From an uncultured Planctomycetaceae bacterium (GTDB lineage: Bacteria; Planctomycetota; Planctomycetia; Planctomycetales; Planctomycetaceae): 5,211 bases of DNA. Shown here piece by piece: positions 1 to 5,211 of this stretch; the stretch's first letter is position 1; each line of letters opens with the position of its first letter. Both the position numbers and the translations under genes were made by a program. The stretch spans positions 1 to 5,211 of the forward strand of contig CAIJTL010000116.1 in the NCBI GenBank assembly GCA_903823545.1, given 5' to 3'. Under the pieces are notes generated by a model, which saw only the letters and a program-made list of their open reading frames with translations, ran no database searches and was not told where the DNA came from.

Positions 1-371
1 TGTTTGGGGTTGATTGAGACTCGGCCATTGCGGCAGCGAGTTTGCCAGAGTTCCGATGGGCCAAGTTCGTCTGGTCGTTCAACGCGAACGGTCAGGGCGA
101 GCCGGATTCGTAATCGAAAGAGGGCCTCGCGGCGATTTTCTGACTGGCTACGACGCTCATTGGCTTCGGCCTCAACTCCGGTCGGTTCATGTGTGAGCAC
201 GACGGCAGTTTCCACCTTATTCCGATGCTGGCCGCCGGGACCGGAGCGTCGAGTCCGTCGTTCTGAGCATTCTTTGAGAAGCTGCTCATCGGAAAATGAT
301 GCGGGATGAATCGCTGACATTGATGCTGGCTCGCGTTCTTTATTCTGTTCTGTATTTCCCAAATTGCCCAT
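1..371 (-). CDS. Release-factor-like GGQ-domain protein (partial, C-terminus beyond left edge)
   Basis: This frame is open from an ATG at 371 down to the window edge, giving 123 visible residues and no stop. It carries the class I peptide chain release factor catalytic signature SGPGGQHRNK (residues 43-52, GGQ at 46-48, bases 228-236). Family-typical segments follow: VETAVVLTHEPTGV, then RRSQSENRREAL (residues 73-84). In this family the GGQ loop enters the ribosomal peptidyl-transferase centre and its Gln promotes hydrolysis of peptidyl-tRNA. Only about 42 residues precede the GGQ segment, so the stop-codon-recognition domain of RF1/RF2 is absent. That resembles codon-independent rescue factors (ArfB/ICT1 type) or other short RF-like proteins. 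The C-terminal tail that would separate these lies outside the window. An internal ATG at codon 18 (base 320), just before SAIHPASF, may be the true start; neither ATG has a clear Shine-Dalgarno. The gene is divergent from the repeat-protein gene. Confidence 0.88.
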   Translation of the reverse strand, partial: MGNLGNTEQNKEREPASMSAIHPASFSDEQLLKECSERRTRRSGPGGQHRNKVETAVVLTHEPTGVEAEANERRSQSENRREALFRLRIRLALTVRVERPDELGPSELWQTRCRNGRVSINPK

Positions 372-426
372 TATTTTGAATTGCCTATGGATTTGGCGCG
401 GCAATGTCTAAACGACCGGCAATGTC
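362..426. promoter_or_regulatory. Cluster of four GGCAAT hexamers in the divergent promoter region
   Basis: ATTGCC occurs at 363-368 and 380-385, and its reverse complement GGCAAT at 400-405 and 418-423. That makes four copies in about 60 bases, two in each orientation, at start-to-start steps of 17, 20 and 18. The longer match CGGCAATGTC is repeated exactly at 399-408 and 417-426, and AATTGCC at 362-368 and 379-385. The leftmost copy overlaps the first codons of the release-factor-like gene. Clustered, oriented short repeats between divergent genes suggest a binding site for a dimeric regulator acting on either gene, but this is inference. A separate small inverted repeat, CTTGAG/CTCAAG (432-437 and 447-452), follows. 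I could not assign a convincing -35/-10 pair to either gene. Confidence 0.3.
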
Positions 427-564
427 GGTTTCTTGAGCAAAGTCTTCTCAAGCTGCCAAAACTAACAGCCGATCTTTTCAGGGAGTATCGCTCAATACGC
501 GGGTGACGTGCGAAGGAATTCTCAGCTCGGTCTCCGCAAGATCGTCTCCGCGTAGGGTCTGACA

Positions 565-570
565 AGGAGG
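565..570 (+). promoter_or_regulatory. Shine-Dalgarno of the DUF11-repeat gene
   Basis: AGGAGG, a full match to the anti-Shine-Dalgarno core, lies 5 bases upstream of the ATG at 576. It fixes that start. It is the only strong Shine-Dalgarno in front of a gene in this window. Confidence 0.85.
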
Positions 571-575
571 TTGGT

Positions 576-2912
576 ATGCGTCCGTGGATGAAGATGTTTG
601 CGTTCGGCGGAATCGTCGGTGTGAGTTTGAGTCTCTGCGTGGCTGCGGACCAACCAACTGATCGGCGCATTGGCGGAGCAACGAAGAAGCCGTCTAAGCT
701 TGGGCAACTTCAGTTCTTCGGCCGCCATAATTCGGCAGCGTCGGACAAGAAGGATACGCCGCAAGAACAACCTGCGGTGACTACCGATTCACCTTCGGAT
801 GCTTCGGCAGGCTTGCCAATCAACACCGAGATTGAGTCCTTGAAGGCGGACGTTAACGCGGTGCCTAAACGATACACACGCCAAAAGGCCGCAGTGGTTG
901 CCGATCTAAAACAAGCGACGTCGAAGCCCGTTCGCCGAAATTTGGAAGCAGAAATTTTTGGCGACGATGAACCGTCAACGGCCAAGGTCACAATTCCAAC
1001 CACCAAGCGATCGGCACAAACTTCTAAGCCAGAGAAACTGTTGACCGAGACTGGTTCTGTCGAATTGCTGGCTCCTCCTGTAACAGAATCAACTGCGGCA
1101 GAGCCAACAAATGCGTCTCCAGCAGTGAAGCGACCAACCACCAGGAAATCGAAGCTGACGGCCACTGAATTGTTGCAGGCGAGCCTCAATGATCGAGGCG
1201 AATCTGAAGCGGCATCAGAAGTCGCTGAGCCGTCGGCAGCGGAATCGTCGACAAGCGGCTCAATTGAGCTGACGAGTGCTGCTGAGGACAACGGCACCGA
1301 ATCCAAAGAGGGTGTTATCGGAGCGAACTTCAATCAAGCTGTTGGAACAAAGTCCGCGATCAAGCAAGTGCGTGCAGAGCAGAAGGCCGTGTTACCGTTG
1401 ACGAGAGTGAAGGAGCCAGAGGCGTTGAATCCTGCAACACAAACCACACGGTTGAGTGTTGCGAGTGACAAGCCGATGAAGTCTGGTTTGCCAACGTCGT
1501 CTCGAAGTGCACGCCCCGTGAGCATGTCGAGTCGCATGTCTGCGCCTAGCCAAAGCGGGACACCATCAGTGTCTGTTGAATGGGTGAAACGCAGTGAGAT
1601 CAACGTTGGACAAGAGTGTTTGTGTGACCTGGTCGTCAAGAACAGCGGCAAGGTGTCCGCTCGCGAAGTGGTTGTCGATGCGTTTTTCCCTACCACGGTG
1701 CGACTGACACACGCGGAACCAGCTCCGTCACAAGCCGCCGATCATTTGGAGTGGTCGATTGCTGAACTAGCTGCGGGCGAAGAACAAGTCATTCACATCA
1801 AGATGATTCCAAGCCAGCGTGGAGATCTCGCGACGACGGCAAATGTTCGGTTCACCGGTACTGCTGCCAGCGTTTTCAAGGTCGAAGAGCCGTTGCTGAA
1901 AGTCAGCTTGCAATCTCCTGCGGAAGTGAGTGTTGGCGATCCGTTCGTGCAAACCGTCACCGTTACGAATCCAGGAACCGGCGTCGCCCAGAACGTGAAA
2001 ATTCAGGTGAAGACAACTGCGGGTTTGGAGAGCGTTCGTGCTGAAGGAGCTGGCATGGAAATAGGCTCACTCAGTCCCGGCGAGACACGAACGATTCGCC
2101 TTTCATTCAATGCCACGGCGGGTGGCAACCAGATGCTGGGTGTTGTCGCGGTGGCCGATTCTGGACTGAAGCAGGCGGCCGAATCGCGAGTGAATGTCAT
2201 CGCTGCGGCATTGAATGTCGGAATCGAAGGGCCGGCATTGCGATATGTCGGACGCGATGCTCGCTACACCGTGACGGTCAAGAACGAAGGGAAAGCAGCG
2301 ACGAACAACGTTCGTGTTGTGCATCGCATTCCGAACGGCTTCAAATATGTCAAAGCGGATAAAGGAGGCACGTTTGATGCGAATTCCGGAGCGGTCACGT
2401 GGTTTGTCGGTCATCTCGAAGCTGATCAAGTCGCTCAGTTGAAATTGCAATTACAAGCGACGGAGCTTGGACACTTCGAGCATCAAGTGACTGTGACATC
2501 GGAGCATGGACTTGTTGCGAAAGCTGGCAGCGTTACCAATGTCGAAGGTTCCGCCGCACTGGCGATGGAAATTCAAGACCTCGAAGACCCCGTCGAGGTT
2601 GGACAAGAAACTGCCTATGAAATTCGCATCAGCAACACAGGATCAATGGCTGCCGAGAAAGTTGGCCTGACATTTGAGCTTCCGAGCGGACTTGAATTGA
2701 TCAAGGTGCAATCAGCGACCGAGCATCTTTCTAAGAACGGTTTGATCCTCTTCAACGATCTGGCGGAACTCGCTCCGGGCAAGACTGCGATCTACCGAGT
2801 CCATGTTCGTGGTAAGTCAGAAGGAAGCCAGCGAGTCCGTGCTCGATTGACGAGCGACTCGATCGATCAAGAGTTGATCTCGGAAGAAATCACCAAGTTT
2901 TACGCCGAATAG
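576..2912 (+). CDS. Exported protein with low-complexity linker and four DUF11/CARDB-like Ig-fold repeats
   Basis: The product is 778 residues. Residues 1-24 form a signal peptide: basic start MRPWMK, hydrophobic core, and a probable signal peptidase I site after CVAA. Residues 25 to about 330 are low-complexity and rich in Ala, Ser, Thr, Glu, Lys and Pro, with no recognisable fold; they probably form a disordered stalk. Four beta-rich repeats of about 105-120 residues follow, starting near 332, 439, 543 and 659. Each shows the pattern VGQ/VGD, then TVTVTNPG or TVTVKNEG, then PxG, then LxPGE. This is characteristic of DUF11/CARDB-like Ig-fold modules used in bacterial surface and periplasmic proteins for binding or spacing. 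Repeat 1 contains a CxC pair (residues 348 and 350); the protein is otherwise not cysteine-rich. There is no C-terminal anchor or sorting motif, so a periplasmic or secreted location is likely. The exact role is unknown. The gene is monocistronic, ending before the terminator at 3001-3047. Confidence 0.88.
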   Translation: MRPWMKMFAFGGIVGVSLSLCVAADQPTDRRIGGATKKPSKLGQLQFFGRHNSAASDKKDTPQEQPAVTTDSPSDASAGLPINTEIESLKADVNAVPKRYTRQKAAVVADLKQATSKPVRRNLEAEIFGDDEPSTAKVTIPTTKRSAQTSKPEKLLTETGSVELLAPPVTESTAAEPTNASPAVKRPTTRKSKLTATELLQASLNDRGESEAASEVAEPSAAESSTSGSIELTSAAEDNGTESKEGVIGANFNQAVGTKSAIKQVRAEQKAVLPLTRVKEPEALNPATQTTRLSVASDKPMKSGLPTSSRSARPVSMSSRMSAPSQSGTPSVSVEWVKRSEINVGQECLCDLVVKNSGKVSAREVVVDAFFPTTVRLTHAEPAPSQAADHLEWSIAELAAGEEQVIHIKMIPSQRGDLATTANVRFTGTAASVFKVEEPLLKVSLQSPAEVSVGDPFVQTVTVTNPGTGVAQNVKIQVKTTAGLESVRAEGAGMEIGSLSPGETRTIRLSFNATAGGNQMLGVVAVADSGLKQAAESRVNVIAAALNVGIEGPALRYVGRDARYTVTVKNEGKAATNNVRVVHRIPNGFKYVKADKGGTFDANSGAVTWFVGHLEADQVAQLKLQLQATELGHFEHQVTVTSEHGLVAKAGSVTNVEGSAALAMEIQDLEDPVEVGQETAYEIRISNTGSMAAEKVGLTFELPSGLELIKVQSATEHLSKNGLILFNDLAELAPGKTAIYRVHVRGKSEGSQRVRARLTSDSIDQELISEEITKFYAE

Positions 2913-2923
2913 CGGGGGCGAAG

Positions 2924-2997
2924 GGATCAGTCTCTAGGACGACCTCGCTGGGTGTTGGTTGCAGAATCTCACCGCAGATGTGTCTTGGGACTGATTC
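2924..2997 (+). repeat. Long-range inverted repeat in the 3' UTR of the repeat-protein gene
   Basis: GGATCAGTCTC (2924-2934) can pair with GGGACTGATTC (2987-2997). This gives an 11-bp RNA stem with two G-U pairs that closes a loop of 52 bases. It sits immediately downstream of the stop codon at 2912 and directly upstream of the terminator hairpin. It may be a structured 3' UTR or the body of a small 3'-derived RNA. The pairing is seen in the sequence; any function is inference. Confidence 0.3.
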
Positions 2998-3000
2998 ATC

Positions 3001-3047
3001 ACAACCGGTGAGTCGTTGAATCAACGACTCACCGGTTGTTCTTTTTC
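3001..3047 (+). terminator. Strong intrinsic terminator after the DUF11-repeat gene
   Basis: ACAACCGGTGAGTCGTTGA (3001-3019) is repeated perfectly in inverted orientation at 3021-3039 around a single central base. As RNA it forms an 18-bp stem with a 3-base loop. The T-rich stretch TTCTTTTT (3039-3046) follows at once, the layout of a rho-independent terminator reading on the plus strand. The opposite flank is not T-rich in the minus direction, so it should work one way only. It lies about 88 bases past the stop codon at 2912 and insulates the helicase gene downstream. Confidence 0.9.
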
Positions 3048-3109
3048 TGTCACGAATGAACGGCCTGGATCGGTTGCTTCGCGAGTCGATATTCGTCACA
3101 CATCGCGAC

Positions 3110-4594
3110 ATGGAACCGATCGACGCATTACGACAGTACTTTGGGTTTAACTCCTTTCGCGGCCAGCAAGAAACCATCATCCAACGGGTGCTGAGTGGCG
3201 GCCATTCGCTGGTCATCATGCCGACCGGCGGTGGGAAATCGCTCTGTTATCAAATCCCAGCGTTGTTGTTTGATTCGGAATCTGACCAAGAATCCGAAGC
3301 ATCCAGTGGCTCGGATGCGAAGACGTCGATCACACTCGTGCTGTCGCCGCTGATTGCCTTGATGAAAGATCAAGTTGATGCGTTGCGAGCGAGAGGAATC
3401 GCGGCCACGTTCATCAATTCGTCGTTGTCTCGCGAAGATCGAGAACGTCGATATGCGGGTGTGGCGAGCGGCAAATATCGGTTGCTGTATGTCACACCAG
3501 AACGCTTTCGGAAACCTGAGTTTCTTGATGCGATTAGTCGCCGAGACGTGAAGTTGCTGGCGGTCGATGAGGCGCATTGCATCAGCGAGTGGGGCCACGA
3601 TTTTCGACCAGACTATACTCGGCTACGCGAGTTTCGCGCCCTGCTAGGCAACCCCACAACGATTGCTTGCACTGCGACAGCAACGCCCGACGTGCAAGCG
3701 GACATTGTCCGGCAGTTGGGTCTCGAACCAGACGATGTGACGATGTTCCACGAAGGGATCGATCGGCCGAATCTGACGCTGATTGTCGAAGAGGTTTGGG
3801 GCGACGACGAGAAGCTCGAACATATTCTGGCGGTCAATCAGCGGCATCAAAGTTCGGACGGGAGTGGAATTGTCTACTTCACGTTGATTCGGACGCTTGA
3901 ACGATTCAGCGAGTTTTTACGCAAGCAACGTGTGCCACATGTCTGTTATCACGGTGAACTCGAACGAAATCAGCGGCGACGAATTCAAAACGAATTTATG
4001 CAAGGGCGCTGCCCGCTCGTTTTGGCGACACCCGCGTTTGGCATGGGGATCGACAAGGAAGACATTCGGTTCGTCATTCACGGAGAAGTTCCAGGTTCAA
4101 TGGAATCGTGGTATCAAGAAATTGGTCGAGCCGGACGGGATGGCCGCGCGTCCGACTGCGTTCTGCTTTACGAGGAAGCGGACCTCACCACACAAATGGA
4201 GTTCATTCGCTGGAGTAATCCCGACGCGGAGTTTTATGAGCGGGTTTACGACCTGCTGTTGCACGAGAAGGAAAAGGTCGGTGCGTTCGGACTCGAATGG
4301 CTTCGGGAGAAATTACACGCACGTCAGCGGCATGACCATCGGTTAGAAACAACTCTGGGAATGCTTGATCGATACGGCGTTGTCGAAGGTGACTGGGACG
4401 AGGATTCGATCAGGCTGGATGTAACAGGACCGCTGCCGGCGCAGCTTCTGGATTCAGACCACCTCGCCGCAAAACTCCGTCGCGATCAACAAAAACTATT
4501 GGCGTTGGTGCAGTTAATTCGACACGACGGCGACAAGAAAGAGTTCATCCACAACTACTTCGGGCTCGCGTATCGATCTGACAACGTGGATTGA
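3110..4594 (+). CDS. recQ: RecQ-family ATP-dependent DNA helicase, short form lacking zinc-knuckle cysteines
   Basis: This is a superfamily 2 3'-5' DNA helicase that uses ATP to unwind DNA in recombination and repair. From the ATG at 3110 it is 494 residues. Motifs in order: motif 0 FGFNSFRGQQE (near 11-21), Walker A MPTGGGKS (37-44), Ia SPLIALMKDQV, motif II DEAH (153-156) running into the RecQ aromatic loop CISEWGHDFRPDY (157-169), motif III TATATP (188-193), motif V ATPAFGMGIDK (306-316) and motif VI QEIGRAGRDGR (336-346). About 80 more residues than in E. coli RecQ then precede the YFG element (483-485), including a winged-helix-like stretch. The protein ends nine residues later; no cysteine ligands and no HRDC domain remain. 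The same frame is open from 3056, adding 18 residues without family similarity. That start is only 8 bases after the terminator T-tract, so I prefer 3110. Neither start has a Shine-Dalgarno. The RecQ family call is certain; orthology to canonical recQ is less so. Confidence 0.92.
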   Translation: MEPIDALRQYFGFNSFRGQQETIIQRVLSGGHSLVIMPTGGGKSLCYQIPALLFDSESDQESEASSGSDAKTSITLVLSPLIALMKDQVDALRARGIAATFINSSLSREDRERRYAGVASGKYRLLYVTPERFRKPEFLDAISRRDVKLLAVDEAHCISEWGHDFRPDYTRLREFRALLGNPTTIACTATATPDVQADIVRQLGLEPDDVTMFHEGIDRPNLTLIVEEVWGDDEKLEHILAVNQRHQSSDGSGIVYFTLIRTLERFSEFLRKQRVPHVCYHGELERNQRRRIQNEFMQGRCPLVLATPAFGMGIDKEDIRFVIHGEVPGSMESWYQEIGRAGRDGRASDCVLLYEEADLTTQMEFIRWSNPDAEFYERVYDLLLHEKEKVGAFGLEWLREKLHARQRHDHRLETTLGMLDRYGVVEGDWDEDSIRLDVTGPLPAQLLDSDHLAAKLRRDQQKLLALVQLIRHDGDKKEFIHNYFGLAYRSDNVD

Positions 4595-4628
4595 TGCCGT
4601 TTCGCGACATGTCGGTAGAGTACGAATT

Positions 4629-4651
4629 GCTCGCCTGATCGAGCCTTTTTT
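4629..4651 (+). terminator. Candidate intrinsic terminator after the RecQ-family gene
   Basis: GCTCG (4629-4633) and CGAGC (4640-4644) form a 5-bp GC-rich stem with a 6-base loop. A C and six T residues (4646-4651) follow, 35 bases after the helicase stop codon. An alternative pairing of CTCGCC (4630-4635) with GGCGAG (4654-4659) is also possible. The stem is short, so strength is uncertain, but position and T-tract fit. Confidence 0.55.
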
Positions 4652-4779
4652 GTGGCGAGTCTGTGTCGAAGTCGGTTTTTTGCCCGTTCGTTTTTGACGA
4701 GTTCTGCACGTGACCTAGGTTGACGAAGCAAGGCATTACATCGGTTGCCTTGATGCTGTTTCGACTCAGGGAACGTGCC
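4652..4779. other. Non-coding spacer between the helicase gene and the HPt remnant
   Basis: No convincing gene is visible on either strand here. The stretch has two further T runs (near 4676-4681 and 4690-4695) and an inverted repeat CAAGGC/GCCTTG (4729-4734 and 4747-4752, 12-base loop). The frame of the downstream HPt helix is open back to a TTG at 4720, but the extra residues show no recognisable similarity. Confidence 0.4.
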
Positions 4780-5204
4780 ATGATTGCTGCAAGATGCGAC
4801 AAGAAAAATAAATCTCTGGAAAAGCTCAGTGGCCAACTTGTGTTTCTCAACGTCGCCTTAATGGCGCTTGAAAGACAACAGGGGGCCACCCTTTGTGGAA
4901 GCAGATCCACCGAAGCGTGCAGACAATCCGAGCGACTTGCGCACATACGGGATTGGCTGACCTCGAACGATTAGCGAGCGACCTAGAAGATTTGGTGCGG
5001 TTAATTCGTGATGAGGCCGTTGAGCAATCGAGTAAGTTGCTCGCACTCGTCCGTCGTTGCGCCGAGATGTTTGAGTGCGGTGTAGATTCAGCCCGGATTG
5101 GCGTGCCGATGTCTTATGAGTTTGAAGAAGTCAGTTTTGACTTACACCAAATACGATTCATCCGACTAAAGCGTACTTGGCTTCGTGGAGCGCATAGATT
5201 TTGA
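4780..5204 (+). pseudogene. Frame-disrupted histidine-phosphotransfer (HPt/CheA P1-like) gene
   Basis: Two overlapping frames together resemble one HPt four-helix bundle, which relays phosphate between histidine kinases and response regulators. The first frame starts at ATG 4780, with AGGGA 7 bases upstream. It encodes an amphipathic helix, SLEKLSGQLVFLNVALMALE, with Leu spaced 3 and 4 apart, as in HPt helix A. The second frame, open from 4872 (first possible start TTG at 4893), encodes WKQIHRSVQTIRATCAHTGL and then ADLERLASDLEDLVRLIRDE. These match the usual HPt pattern IFRAVHTIKGT..GFLGL followed by LE.LAH.LEDLL..IR. The join lies near the GGGGG run at 4881-4885; one extra G would fuse the frames. 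At the phospho-accepting His position there is Gln (codon 4920-4922), and the neighbouring Lys-Gly is Arg-Ala. Residues after about 5070 show no recognisable domain. It may be a decayed gene, a sequencing error in an HPt-like gene, or a chance resemblance; I favour decay. Confidence 0.45.
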
Positions 5205-5211
5205 GTTTGAA

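Noticed and set aside
92..289. Minus-strand open frame of 65 residues at 92-289
   Set aside because: It is a different frame from the GGQ-containing one on the same strand; only the latter shows family motifs.
4..309. Plus-strand open frames 4-309 and 14-196
   Set aside because: They lie opposite the minus-strand release-factor-like gene, have Arg/Ser-rich compositions typical of antisense shadows, and show no recognisable domain.
576..650. Lipobox for the exported repeat protein (SLSLC near residue 22)
   Set aside because: The residue before Cys is Leu, whereas a lipobox needs a small residue there. A signal peptidase I site after CVAA fits better.
710..1333. Minus-strand 207-residue open frame
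   Set aside because: It is antisense to the low-complexity linker of the exported protein. Its Ser/Val/Ala-rich sequence is what the complement of that linker would give, and it has no domain.
3001..3039. The 39-base palindrome as an insertion-sequence end or recombination site
   Set aside because: There is no transposase or partner repeat in the window, and the T-tract and position after a stop codon mark it as a terminator.
2890..3219. Minus-strand 109-residue open frame across the terminator
   Set aside because: It would have to read through the perfect palindrome and antisense to the RecQ Walker A region; it is a shadow frame.
4592..4615. TGA in the RecQ gene as a selenocysteine or readthrough codon
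   Set aside because: Readthrough adds only seven residues and does not restore the other zinc ligands. I saw no SECIS-like hairpin, and a terminator candidate follows.
4875..4900. Programmed -1 frameshift site in the HPt-like gene
   Set aside because: The bases do not form a standard X XXY YYZ slippery heptamer in the first frame, and I saw no clear downstream stem. Single-base loss in the G run is simpler.
4545..4946. Minus-strand 133-residue open frame over the helicase end and downstream spacer
   Set aside because: It crosses the terminator candidate and is antisense to two better-supported coding regions, with no recognisable domain.

Overview
The window looks like chromosomal DNA of a planctomycete, probably of the Pirellulales type. 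I infer this from three things: moderate GC content (roughly the low fifties by eye), an exported DUF11/CARDB-type repeat protein, and a short GGQ release-factor-like protein of the kind I associate with that group. No 16S or other taxonomic marker is present. I see no mobile element, CRISPR array, tRNA or rRNA.

Layout, left to right. (1) Positions 1-371 on the minus strand hold the first 123 codons of a release-factor-like GGQ protein that runs off the left edge. (2) A divergent intergenic region (372-575) contains four copies of the hexamer GGCAAT, two in each orientation, and ends in a strong Shine-Dalgarno. (3) Positions 576-2912 on the plus strand encode a 778-residue exported protein: signal peptide, about 300 residues of low-complexity linker, then four immunoglobulin-like repeats. 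(4) Its transcript ends at a very strong intrinsic terminator, a 39-base perfect palindrome followed by T residues (3001-3047). (5) Positions 3110-4594 on the plus strand encode a RecQ-family DNA helicase. All helicase motifs are intact. An extra block of about 80 residues precedes the zinc-binding region, and that region has lost its cysteines and stops early. (6) A short T-rich spacer holds a weaker terminator candidate. (7) Positions 4780-5204 look like a broken histidine-phosphotransfer (HPt) gene. Its first helix and its histidine-bearing helix lie in different frames, and the phospho-accepting His is Gln.

The genes do not form an operon. The release factor and the repeat protein are divergent, the repeat protein and the helicase are separated by a terminator, and the HPt remnant has its own possible start. 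They appear to be functionally unrelated: translation rescue or release, the cell envelope, DNA repair, and a decayed signalling relay. The points most worth a second look are the cysteine-free RecQ tail, with a Cys codon just after the stop, and the frame-split HPt remnant. I did not find a convincing new multi-gene system.
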